In this document: positions 36,045 through 45,100 of the stretch, piece after piece
Layout: each line of letters begins with the position of its first letter
Numbering within the stretch: the first letter of the stretch is position 1
NCBI GenBank assembly: GCA_029906195.1
Contig: JARWSJ010000001.1
Span: 2,666,001 to 2,730,000, forward strand
DNA: 64,000 nucleotides
From: Chitinophagaceae bacterium 26-R-25
Lineage (GTDB): Bacteria; Bacteroidota; Bacteroidia; Chitinophagales; Chitinophagaceae
Reading direction: 5' to 3'
The notes under the pieces: generated by a model
What the model saw: the letters and a program-made list of their open reading frames with translations, nothing else
Told to the model about the DNA's origin: nothing
Databases searched by the model: none
Program-made: the position numbers and the translations under genes

Positions 36045-37745
36045 ATGAAGAAACTAATAACAGCTTTTTTATTTGCAGGTATTGTTACAGCTGGTCAGGC
36101 GCAGGACAATGCTGCGCCGAAGCCACGACTGGAGAACTTTGCGAAGTATTTTACCGGTGAGAAAAAATGGCTGGCGCTGCCTGTAAAAAATGGTGCAGCA
36201 AAAAAGAATATTGAGTTGTGGGTAGATGGTGAAATGGTGAGATGGTTTGACATGGAGCTTGCAGATGATAAACCTGATTGGTACGCTTATCTCGACATTA
36301 GTGCCTGGAAAGGAAAGAAAATCGAACTGCGTGCCGAGGCTTTGAGTGTTGATTCCAAAGCATTTTCAACGATTGAACAAAGTGATGAAGATACCAATGC
36401 AGGAGAATTGTATCATGAGAAATTACGGGGCCAATTGCACTTCTCTCCGAAACGCGGATGGACAAACGACCCTAATGGATTGGTGTATTACAACGGCGAG
36501 TATCATTTGTTCTTTCAACACAATCCATATGGTCGTGGTTGGGGAAATATGCATTGGGGACATGCAGTGAGCAAGGACCTTTTGCATTGGAAGGAACTTG
36601 GAGAAGCGTTGTATCCTGATAAGTTTGGCCCTATGTTTAGCGGTGGCGCGGTTGTTGATGCAAACAACACAAGTGGTCTTGGTGAAAACGGCAAACCCGC
36701 GATGGTGATGTTTTGCACGGGAGCAAAAGCATGGGCACAATGCCTTGCTTGGAGCACTGACGGCAGGACTTTTCACAAACTCGATCATGCTGTTGTGCCA
36801 AGAATCAACAAAGACAATCGTGATCCAAAAGTTGTTTGGCATGAGCCTTCAAAAAAATGGGTAATGGTTGTTTGGGTAGAAAGAGACAACGCACAGAACA
36901 GCATTCAGATACTAACTTCTCCCGATTTGAAAAACTGGAAAGAAGCAGGCGTTGTGTACGGCGGCAAAGGCGATGACAGATATTTGTTCGAGTGTCCCGA
37001 GTTTTATGAATTACCCGTTGATGGCAATGCCAACGAAAAGAAATGGGTGCTGACTGCAGCAAACGGGGAGTATGCAGTAGGAACTTTTGACGGCGAAAAA
37101 TTTACGCCAGAAGAAGAAAAACTGTTCAATCAACGTGGTCGTGATTATTATGCATCACAAACATACAGCAACGAGCCAAAAGGCAGACGTGTTGAAATCG
37201 GCTGGTGGCGCACGAATACGGACAAAGAAGGAATGACATTTAATCAGTCGCAAAGTATCCCAACTGAATTGAAACTCACCCGCACTAAGGAAGGAATCAG
37301 ATTGACGAGAACGCCGGTGGAAGAAATGAATGCTTTACGTGTAAAAACTTATCCGTTCTCAAAAATGAAATTGAAGGCAGGTACAGCAAATCCACTGTCC
37401 AAGATTGATGTTGAATTAGCAGAGATAAGAGTTGAATTTGAACCAGGTAGCGCAAAAGAAGTTACGTTCAATGTTCGTGGAGTGCCTGTGGTATACAATG
37501 TTGCAAAACAAGAGCTGACAATCGATGGCGTTACTTCTCCTGCGCCTTTGCAGAATGGAAAACAAAGCATGATCATTTATGCAGATCGCATAGGCCTTGA
37601 AGTGTATGCGAGTAATGGTTTGTTGTTCATGCCTGTAAATATCAATATTCCGTCAGAAAACAGAACGTTGTCTGCTTCATCAGCGGGCGGCACAGCCAAT
37701 ATTAACAACCTGACTGTTTATGAATTGAAGAGTATTTGGGAGTAG
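36045..37745 (+). CDS. GH32 fructan hydrolase (levanase/inulinase type)
   Basis: 566 residues with a signal peptide (cleavage after GQAQ, residue 20) and no lipobox. A beta-sandwich precedes the catalytic domain at about 25-125, as in several Bacteroidota GH32 proteins. The five-bladed propeller begins at WTNDPNG (nucleophile Asp142), with the RDP motif at Asp260 and the acid/base Glu316 in FECPEFYEL. A C-terminal beta-sandwich closes the protein. It cleaves beta-fructosyl bonds of levan, inulin or sucrose; the exact linkage and endo or exo mode cannot be told. Last gene of the fructan operon. Confidence 0.94.
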   Translation: MKKLITAFLFAGIVTAGQAQDNAAPKPRLENFAKYFTGEKKWLALPVKNGAAKKNIELWVDGEMVRWFDMELADDKPDWYAYLDISAWKGKKIELRAEALSVDSKAFSTIEQSDEDTNAGELYHEKLRGQLHFSPKRGWTNDPNGLVYYNGEYHLFFQHNPYGRGWGNMHWGHAVSKDLLHWKELGEALYPDKFGPMFSGGAVVDANNTSGLGENGKPAMVMFCTGAKAWAQCLAWSTDGRTFHKLDHAVVPRINKDNRDPKVVWHEPSKKWVMVVWVERDNAQNSIQILTSPDLKNWKEAGVVYGGKGDDRYLFECPEFYELPVDGNANEKKWVLTAANGEYAVGTFDGEKFTPEEEKLFNQRGRDYYASQTYSNEPKGRRVEIGWWRTNTDKEGMTFNQSQSIPTELKLTRTKEGIRLTRTPVEEMNALRVKTYPFSKMKLKAGTANPLSKIDVELAEIRVEFEPGSAKEVTFNVRGVPVVYNVAKQELTIDGVTSPAPLQNGKQSMIIYADRIGLEVYASNGLLFMPVNINIPSENRTLSASSAGGTANINNLTVYELKSIWE

Positions 37746-37765
37746 ACTTTACAATTCACCACTTC

Positions 37766-37862
37766 TGTAGAGACGCCTTGAAGGCGTCTCTTTTTATTTC
37801 GTTTGTTCGAACAAATTCAGCGCATCTGTGTTGCTACAGAGACGCATGCAATGCGTCTCTAC
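37766..37862. repeat. Inverted repeat, GAGACGC family, with terminator-like hairpin
   Basis: The first hairpin, GTAGAGACGCCTTGAAGGCG then TCTC (37768-37790), is followed by TTTTT, giving a rho-independent terminator for GH32. The second hairpin, AGAGACGCATGCAATGCGTC then TCTAC, ends at 37862. Outer words of the two pair with each other. Confidence 0.85.
37768..37797 (+). terminator. Terminator of the fructan operon
   Basis: A ten-pair stem GAGACGCCTT/AAGGCGTCTC followed by TTTTTATTT, 23 bases after the GH32 stop codon. It is made from the GAGACGC repeat. Confidence 0.7.
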
Positions 37863-37878
37863 ATCAAAAAATACAACC

Positions 37879-38463
37879 ATGCGAAAATTAATAGCAATCG
37901 TGCAAACATCTTTTGATGGTTTCGTTGCAGGTCCTAATGGAGAGTTCACAAATTTTATTGGCGATGAAGAAAATCTTGCGTTTGTCTGCAGTTTGATTGA
38001 AAGCGCAGATGCGATATTATTTGGAAGAAAGTCGTGGCAATTGCTGGAAAGCAACTGGCCAACCGCGGCAGATAAGCCGGGCGCAACTGCCTATGAAGTC
38101 AAATATTCAAACTGGTACAACAGTGTACCCAAATATGTTTTGTCTAAAACAGTGCAAACTTCTAACGACGACAATTCAGTGGTCATTCGTGATAATGTTG
38201 CAGAAAAAATAAATTCGATCAAGCAGCAGGATGGCAAGAGCATTTATGTTTTTGGCAGTCCAACAGTAGTTCACTTTCTCTTGCAGGAAAATTTATTGGA
38301 TGGCATTTGGCTGATTATGCATCCGGTGTTTTTTGGTAAAGGCATTCCCCTGCACAGAGAGCTGAATAACGTAATCAAACTAAATCTTGCCTCTACAAAA
38401 CACCTGTCAAGTGGAACCTTCTGTTTGAACTACGAGGTAGAGAGAGGTGGAGCCAATTCTTGA
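37879..38463 (+). CDS. Dihydrofolate reductase-like (RibD C-terminal) protein
   Basis: 194 residues from the ATG at 37879 (MRKLIAIVQTSFDGFVAGPN). A start 17 codons upstream is possible but would be translated from the repeat. The RibD-C/DHFR fold is shown by the first strand and SFDGF, ADAILFGRKSWQLLESNWPT, KSIYVFGSPTVVHFLLQENL and GIWLIMHPVFFGKGIPL. Such proteins are NADPH-dependent reductases of unassigned substrate, common in Bacteroidota. It is cytoplasmic and stands alone after the fructan operon, to which it is probably unrelated. Confidence 0.85.
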   Translation: MRKLIAIVQTSFDGFVAGPNGEFTNFIGDEENLAFVCSLIESADAILFGRKSWQLLESNWPTAADKPGATAYEVKYSNWYNSVPKYVLSKTVQTSNDDNSVVIRDNVAEKINSIKQQDGKSIYVFGSPTVVHFLLQENLLDGIWLIMHPVFFGKGIPLHRELNNVIKLNLASTKHLSSGTFCLNYEVERGGANS

Positions 38464-38492
38464 TTTTTAATTCAATTTCGTTTAGTTAGCGA

Positions 38493-38558
38493 GAAGGCTT
38501 CGACAAGCTCAGCCTGACACTCCGTTCGTGCTGTCAGGCTGAGCTTGTCGAAGCCTTC
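38493..38558. repeat. Long hairpin, GGCTTCGACAAGCTCAGCCT family
   Basis: GAAGGCTTCGACAAGCTCAG, then CCTGACA, is perfectly complemented by TGTCAGGCTGAGCTTGTCGA, then AGCCTTC, with a loop of only about 12 bases. It lies between two convergent genes. Confidence 0.92.
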
Positions 38559-38570
38559 GTAATTAACTAG

Positions 38571-38604
38571 AAAAGCCGCTCCATTACTGAAGCGGCATCT
38601 TTTT
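38571..38604 (-). terminator. Terminator of the PorE-like gene
   Basis: On the minus strand GCCGCTTCAGTAATGGAGCG, then GCTTTT, forms a six-pair GC-rich stem with a T tail, about 30 bases past the stop codon. Confidence 0.7.
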
Positions 38605-38635
38605 ATACTGAACTATCACCGAAAAAAAACGTTGT

Positions 38636-40615
38636 TTATTTATTCAAAACTTTAAACTCAGTTCTTCTGTTTTTCGCACGACCTTCTTCTGTATCATTTG
38701 TATCAAGAGGTTTTGTATCGCCATAACCTTTGTATTGCAAACGTTTTGCGTCAACGCCTTTAGACACTAAATAATCCACCACGTTCTTCGCACGTGCAGT
38801 CGAAAGTTTTTGGTTGTATGCTTTTGTACCTACGTTATCAGTATGACCGTCGATCTCAATGGACATGCCTGGATTATCAATTAACATCTGCGCTAAATGA
38901 TCCAGTGCTGGTTTTGATTCGTCAAGAATAATTGCTTTGTTAATAGCATAGTACATGTGATCCACAACAACTGTTTCACCAACGGCAGGTGCAACTTTTA
39001 CCAGACACAATGCAGGAGCATTCATCATTTCCATTTCTTCATCTTGCGGCGTTGCTATGCCCAGTGTATTGCTCTGATAACCTTCTGTCGATGCAGATAC
39101 TTTCACCGGTTGGTACTCATCCATGGTGAAACTATAGCTACCATCGGCACCGGTTGAAAGATCAGCGATCACTTTGTTGTCTGCCAATACTTGCACTTTA
39201 GCGCCAGCCAGTGGCGTGTTGCCGTCGCAAGCGATTACTTTACCTGCGATCTTTTTAGCAGGTGTTTGCTTCTGCAGGCTGAACATATCGAGGCAACATT
39301 CAGATGCCCTGTCGGAGCTGAACACTACATCAGACAACATATTCTTTGTTGTGCCTTTGCTGGCAAAATAAATATCGTCTTTCTCTGAGTTTACAGGATA
39401 ACCAAGGTTCTTAACTGCACCCCAATTGCCGGCAATGCTGCCTTTTGTTTGGTAAAGGTCAAAGCCACCCATGCCTACTCTGCCGTTGCTGGAAAACACG
39501 AGTGTTTGTGAAGCGGTATGGTAATATGGAGCTTGTTCGTCGGCTGCGGAGTTGATAGTGGAACCCATGTTTACCGGCTCGCCCACTTTACCGTCTGCGA
39601 TTGGTGCAAACCAAATATCAAAGCCGCCTTGTCCGCCAGAGCGGTCGCTGGCAAACAGAATGAACTTACCGTCTACCGTTACAAATGGTTGCTGGTTATT
39701 GCTCCCTGCTGCATTGATGGCTTCAAGGGCAGTGGGTTCGCTCCAGGCGCCTGCATCTGTTTTGGTGGTTTGGTATAAAGCAGCGGTTTTCTTGCCTTCT
39801 TTGGTCATCGTCCATCTTGTCAGGTAGATCGTTTTGCCATCCGGCGTGATGGCTGCCACGCCTTGATGAACACCTTCTGGTTGGGCGATATCAATCTTAC
39901 TTACAGTTGCTGCATCACCATTGACTGTTGCTTCGTACAAGTGGTTGATGTAGGCTGCAGATTTATCGTTGCCGTCAATTCTTGTGGAAGTAAAAATCAT
40001 GGTATTGTTGCCCGTCAGCACCGGGGCATAGTTCGCACCGGGGGTGTTCACATTTACCGTGTCCTGCTTTTTTACCGTGTATAAAGACAGGTCTTTTTTA
40101 TGCAACTGCTGCTGGATGAATTGAAGGTTTTCAATTTCCCTTTTGGCGGCTTTGGTATAAGCGTCTTCTGTTTTGTACGCACTTAGAAATTCAGTAAACG
40201 CTTTTTGAGCGTCTTCGTATTTGCCAAGGCTTCTCAGGGTCACGGCATATTGGTATTTAGCCAGTGGGTATTGTGCGGCGCTATAGCCGGAAGCTTCCTG
40301 GTAGAAGTTCTCTGCCTTCGCGTAGTTGTTCAGTTGGCGGTAGCTTTCTGCTGCGCCGTACACTGCCTGCTGGTGGGTGTCGCCGCCCGCTGCTTTGGTG
40401 TTGGTTTTGCTTTGTGTGTTGCCGGCATATGGGTCGTAGTTGCCGGTTTTGCTTTTGGCGCCAATGCCCAGGTACATTTCATAGTACTTGGCTGCTGAGG
40501 CGTAGTCTGATTTTTTATAGTAGTTGTTGGCTGCTTTCAGGTAGTTGTACACATATTGTGATTGTGCGTACGTTGCTCCCATTAGTATTGCCGCTGATAA
40601 AAATATTTTTTTCAT
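38636..40615 (-). CDS. PorE-like OmpA-family protein (TPR, propeller, CRD, OmpA)
   Basis: 659 residues with a signal peptide. Domains in order: TPR-like repeats (about 25-175; YASAAKYYEMYL, YAKAENFYQEAS), a PD40 beta-propeller (about 200-440; FASDRSGGQGGFDIWFAP, FSSNGRVGMGGFDLYQTK), a carboxypeptidase-regulatory-like domain (about 455-525) and an OmpA peptidoglycan-binding domain (EIDGHTDNVGTKAYNQKLST). This is the architecture of PorE of the type IX secretion system, which ties PorP to the cell wall. The gene lies 52 bases after a PorP/SprF gene, which supports the reading. It may be a paralogue specialised for the upstream cargo and not the core PorE. Confidence 0.85.
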   Translation of the reverse strand: MKKIFLSAAILMGATYAQSQYVYNYLKAANNYYKKSDYASAAKYYEMYLGIGAKSKTGNYDPYAGNTQSKTNTKAAGGDTHQQAVYGAAESYRQLNNYAKAENFYQEASGYSAAQYPLAKYQYAVTLRSLGKYEDAQKAFTEFLSAYKTEDAYTKAAKREIENLQFIQQQLHKKDLSLYTVKKQDTVNVNTPGANYAPVLTGNNTMIFTSTRIDGNDKSAAYINHLYEATVNGDAATVSKIDIAQPEGVHQGVAAITPDGKTIYLTRWTMTKEGKKTAALYQTTKTDAGAWSEPTALEAINAAGSNNQQPFVTVDGKFILFASDRSGGQGGFDIWFAPIADGKVGEPVNMGSTINSAADEQAPYYHTASQTLVFSSNGRVGMGGFDLYQTKGSIAGNWGAVKNLGYPVNSEKDDIYFASKGTTKNMLSDVVFSSDRASECCLDMFSLQKQTPAKKIAGKVIACDGNTPLAGAKVQVLADNKVIADLSTGADGSYSFTMDEYQPVKVSASTEGYQSNTLGIATPQDEEMEMMNAPALCLVKVAPAVGETVVVDHMYYAINKAIILDESKPALDHLAQMLIDNPGMSIEIDGHTDNVGTKAYNQKLSTARAKNVVDYLVSKGVDAKRLQYKGYGDTKPLDTNDTEEGRAKNRRTEFKVLNK

Positions 40616-40667
40616 CTGGGTGATGTTGACTTTTTGGTTTTAGATCGGGTTTTACTTTTCAAATGAT

Positions 40668-41672
40668 TTAGAGTCTTGGACAGATGAATTTCACTTCCGG
40701 TGTTTTCTCTGCTCTTTTGAAGATGTAGCTCAGTGACAACTCAAAACTATTGCTGCCTTTTGCCATCTTACCCAAATCAGAAGTATTGACATCATAGCTG
40801 GCGCCGATCAGGAACTCTTTTACATACACGCCGATATAGGGAGAGATCGCATCTTTGATGCGGTAGTTGGCACCGATCATAAAGTCTGCATCTTCTGCCA
40901 CGTTCATTTGCAAATACGCGCCTACCATTTTCTCTTCTGCTGATCCCTGGCGCATGTACAAAATGTTGGGTGTGATGCTCGCCACTTCGTTGATCATGAT
41001 CCTCAACCCTGCATGGCCCGTGTATCTTACCGGGATCTTCGCATCGCCGCTGGCACTGAACTGGTCTGTGGGGCGGGTGATGTGTGACGCGGAAACGCCT
41101 GCAAACAGGTTCGTTTTTTTGCCTGGCTCTGCGTCGTAGTACATTACGCCAACGCCTGCATCAAAAGATGTAGCGCTGGTTTTGCTTAAAGACTCACCGG
41201 TGCCTGCGCCCGGGTTGTAACCAGTCGAAGGGTTCCACTGCTCACCGAATGACATTTTGCTGATGTCGAAGCGGCGCTGGATCATGCCCAGCTGGAAGCC
41301 CATGTTCAGCCTTTTATAACCGTTGGCCCCAAAGCGTACGCCGGAGTATGCCATGCTTGCATAAGCAGTGGTGTAGTTAAAGCCGCCGTCGCCGGCGCGC
41401 TGGTTCAGCACGCTTACGCCAAAGGCCGCATTTTTATTGGTATTGAAATCGGCGGAAACGCCGGGTGTCTGGTAAGGGGAAGCGATATTGCCCCACTGGT
41501 TGCGGTAGATCGCGGAGACTCTTGCACTACCGTCAAACACACCTGTCAGTGCAGGGTTCAACCACGAAGGATAAACGTAGTACTGGGTGTAGTGCGGGTC
41601 CTGCGCCTTCGCAGATCCCATTCCTGCCAGTAGCAGCAGGCCCATTGCAGTTATTTTTGTTATGCACTTCAT
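40668..41672 (-). CDS. PorP/SprF family type IX secretion membrane protein
   Basis: 334 residues with a signal peptide (cleavage near SAKAQ). The opening QDPHYTQYYVYPSWLNPALT, then YRNQWGNIASPYQTPGVSAD, is the hallmark of the PorP/SprF family, a 14-stranded outer-membrane barrel. SprF of Flavobacterium johnsoniae is needed to deliver the type-B cargo SprB. This copy lies between a giant type-B cargo and a PorE-like gene, all on the minus strand, matching that pairing. It would hold or anchor the cargo at the outer surface. It is one of usually many PorP paralogues, so it is probably cargo-specific. Confidence 0.92.
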   Translation of the reverse strand: MKCITKITAMGLLLLAGMGSAKAQDPHYTQYYVYPSWLNPALTGVFDGSARVSAIYRNQWGNIASPYQTPGVSADFNTNKNAAFGVSVLNQRAGDGGFNYTTAYASMAYSGVRFGANGYKRLNMGFQLGMIQRRFDISKMSFGEQWNPSTGYNPGAGTGESLSKTSATSFDAGVGVMYYDAEPGKKTNLFAGVSASHITRPTDQFSASGDAKIPVRYTGHAGLRIMINEVASITPNILYMRQGSAEEKMVGAYLQMNVAEDADFMIGANYRIKDAISPYIGVYVKEFLIGASYDVNTSDLGKMAKGSNSFELSLSYIFKRAEKTPEVKFICPRL

Positions 41673-41702
41673 TTGTTAGTTATGGTTTTTACTTTGAGTT
41701 GT

Positions 41703-41780
41703 TTGTTGTTAGTTATTAGTTGTTAGAGGTTGCTGCCAGTTGCACTATTCTAACAACTAACAACCATCAACTAACAACTA
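41703..41780. repeat. Inverted repeat, CAACTAACAAC family
   Basis: TTGTTGTTAGTTATTAGTTG, then TTAG, pairs with CTAACAACTAACAACCATCA, then ACTAACAA, around a loop of about 24 bases. Same family as 16893-17002. Confidence 0.82.
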
Positions 41781-42047
41781 AAAAATTGCAGCGGGTTTAG
41801 GATGGACTTTAATTTGGTTTGCTCGCTAACACCTGGCTTTTCGTTTTTGGACCTAAACATCACCGGTATCATAATTCCCTCACCCGCCGCATTTTAAACT
41901 AGATAATGCTTGTAACAATTCCTGCCTTCTGTTTCTTTTCTGCACTTTATTATTACAGAGCTCTTCACTATGGATATTTCTTTTTGTTTTGAGGTTCAGA
42001 AAAACACATTGGTTTTTCAAACTGACTTTGCCTTCCCTGGCTGGCTG

Positions 42048-42073
42048 AAGGTCCGCCATTTTCAGGCGGACCT
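42048..42073. repeat. Short hairpin AAGGTCCGCC
   Basis: A ten-pair perfect stem AAGGTCCGCC/GGCGGACCTT with a six-base loop, about 30 bases past the cargo gene stop codon. On the minus strand it is followed by CAGCC, not a T run, so it is not a standard terminator. Confidence 0.65.
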
Positions 42074-42101
42074 TGCCGACAGGTAGTGTTTGTCTTAAAT
42101 A

Positions 42102-45100
42102 TTACCTAAGTAAATTGATGCTTCCTTTTTTGTCAATGATATCTCCGCTGGTCAAAACTATTCTGCACACATACATGTACACACCCGATGGCATTGCTTT
42201 ACCATTTAATGTACCATCCCATCCATTGGCCATGTTGGTTGTTTCGAATATTTTTTGACCCCACTGGTTGAATATCATCATCTTCATTTCGCTTACGTTG
42301 CTGGCGTACAGTTTAAACTGATCGTTGTGGCCATCGCCGTTTGGCGTAAAGCTGTTTGGTATGAAGACGTTGTCACAAGTATTGACCTGGATTTTCTGGC
42401 TTGTACTATCATAACAACCATCGTTTGCAATTGCGAGCAATCCTATATTGAATAAACCTGTCTGGTTCCATTTCTTGGTAGGCGTCTTACCAGTTGCGGT
42501 TGTGTTGTCACCAAAGTTCCAGTTCCAGCGATCGAATGCGGCACTGTTGTTAGCGTTACCCGTTGCCGTAAACTGAGCAGTTGTGAATACGCAGTTATCG
42601 TACACTACTGTAAATTCTGCATCCGGAGCTTGTTTTACCACTACAGGAATTTTTCCATCAAGTGTCTGGTCGCAGCTAAGCGGATTGTTTGCGCCATATA
42701 CTACTGTTACCGGAATTGTATCATTGCCTGTAGCAGAGAACGACACCGCCTGGTTGAGCCTGTACTCATAATAATCCTGTGAGTTGATTTCTACTGTATC
42801 TACTGCTACCGGATTATTTACTGTTACATCAGTGGCTGGAGTCGCACCCGGAGCTGCGCTTAGCTTCCATGTTATGCTCTTAGCCGCCACAGGCAGGTAG
42901 ATGGTCGGTTTAAACGTTGTACCCGCGCAAGTGTAAGCACTTGGAGCAACTGTGTTGCTGTATGTGTTGTTGATGTAAGAATTCACATTTACTCTTGGTA
43001 CCTGGAAGCCTATGTTGTATGAATATGCGTTAACACTGTTAGCAACTGGCATATGGAAAAGGGCCGTAAAATTGCTATCACATGTAATAACAGATATCGC
43101 AGCAGGAGCGGTAGCAAATCTTTTTACTACAACCGTATAGGCTGAATTTTGCGGATGCACATAAGTCGAATCGAATGTATTACTATTGTCAATTTTGAAT
43201 GAAGACAAAGCTTTGGTTGGAACGATTGCTGTAACGTAGTTTACATCATACGATTTCCTAAAGACGATCGCATTATTTACACCGAGACCTACAGGTGTCA
43301 GGTAGTTTATAGATCCCATACCTCCAGGACTGGAATACTCGTCATTACCACAGCCAGTGGTTTGCGTCATACACTGCGCAACCATTATCGGTTTATTTGC
43401 TTCAATAAGCTGAGGTATGCGTGATGAGAACTGATAGAAAGTATTAGCTCTCAAACCAGTCAATACCGTTCCATTGACTTTCACTACTGTGGAAGGATCT
43501 TTCACCATCACACGGTATAAACTGAAAAACAGTTGGCTCTTGCTGTTTCTTGTTGCCAATGGAGCCGTAAGGAATTTTTTGCCCCATGCCTGTAGTGGAA
43601 ATGTTTGCTGGAACATGTATACATCCCCATTTGACTGATCTTCCTGGCATGTAACATTGGTTCCACTACTACCATTGAACACTGCAATTGGCATACATTT
43701 ACCTGCCGAGTTAGGAAGAGAAACAATTTTCGTTCCTGTCAGGTCATAGCTCTCGTAAGTATCACCGCTACCACCATTTTCCGCTCTCGGGTGCAGTCTG
43801 ATAAATGCGCCAAGGATTTGGTAAGCCTGTCCCCTGTTAAGCGTCAGCTGGACAGGTACACCGGCTGCGAGTCCACCTGTTGTTGCTCCGGAAGGTGTGA
43901 TCTGTACAACGGTATTATCGTTGTCTGCAACTACAGTTACCCATGATGTACCCATTTTAAATTGCTCAGGTTTTCCTGGGCTAAACTGGGCAACACCTAA
44001 AGTTGTGTACTCTTTGGCATATGTACCGGTTGGCATTATTACAGCACTTGTAGCCAGGTTATTAAACGATTCACAATTAAGTATTACTGAAATTGGATCT
44101 TTACTCTCGATCAGCACGGCTCTGTCAGATAAGCCTTCTGTCATTAAGCGAGCGTCATTTATTCCAGATTTTGGCACCTCATCTGTAATAATCAAACTAT
44201 CTGCAGGTACTGAGTATGTTTTGCTGTATCCTGTTCCATGCACACTTACTGTCACCTGTGTTGCTACATGAGATGCAATAGCAAACTTAAACTGCTGAAC
44301 ATTTTGACTAAGCATGGAGAATGCTAAAGTGTATGGCACCCAGAAACGGGTTCCCCTGGTGGAGCTATCGGGTGTTGTGGTGTAAACAGGCTGCGCTGGA
44401 ATTTTGCCATCCGTCATACCAGTAAACTTGTCCAGCATTGTTAAAGCAGCATCAGAATAGATATTGTTGAATGAATCGATAACACTTGCACCACTTACCA
44501 CCCAGGCGTTTGTTGCATCTGTTTGTCCGGTTTTAATCAGAGACTTGTTAGGAAGATTTCTCATCCATGGATTTATAAATGTCTGCTGCATTTTGTATTT
44601 GAAAGGACCAGCTCCTGTAACGTTTGCAGCTACGTAGTAGTACATGGATTGCGTTGTTGGGTTCAAACCTGCAGGTATTCTACCGCTATATCGTTTCAAT
44701 GAAATTGCTGTAGGCACTGCCGCTGATGGATCCCATGTAATTCTTGTTACAGTATCTGTTCCGAAAGAGAACGACTGTGTAATACCAGGCGCTGGAGTTG
44801 CCGGTGTAGCTACCAAGTCAGGAGGCGCTACAGTTGGGTCAAACTCATAAGCACCCATGTCAGGAACGCCGTCTGTTAATAAAACAGGGCGGGCATTGCC
44901 ATTTATATCTACATTGTTTCCTGCTATGTGAACACCTCTACCCTGCATTGCCCATGAGTTTGGATCAGATGCAAGCGGTTGAAGATTGGTTGTACTTGTA
45001 AATGCCGGTTTATAGACTATAGAATTAAAATCTGTGCCATATGCTTTTCTCCATGTCGGTAGATCCGGATAAGTTGTACCTGACGGATTTCTGTTCACCA

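Larger units (their letters stand above)
41673..42101. other. Gap between PorP/SprF and giant cargo gene
   Basis: 429 bases without a gene. It holds the CAACTAACAAC repeat (41703-41780) and a GGTCCGCC hairpin (42048-42073). Between them is about 260 bases with no feature I can identify. Confidence 0.5.
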
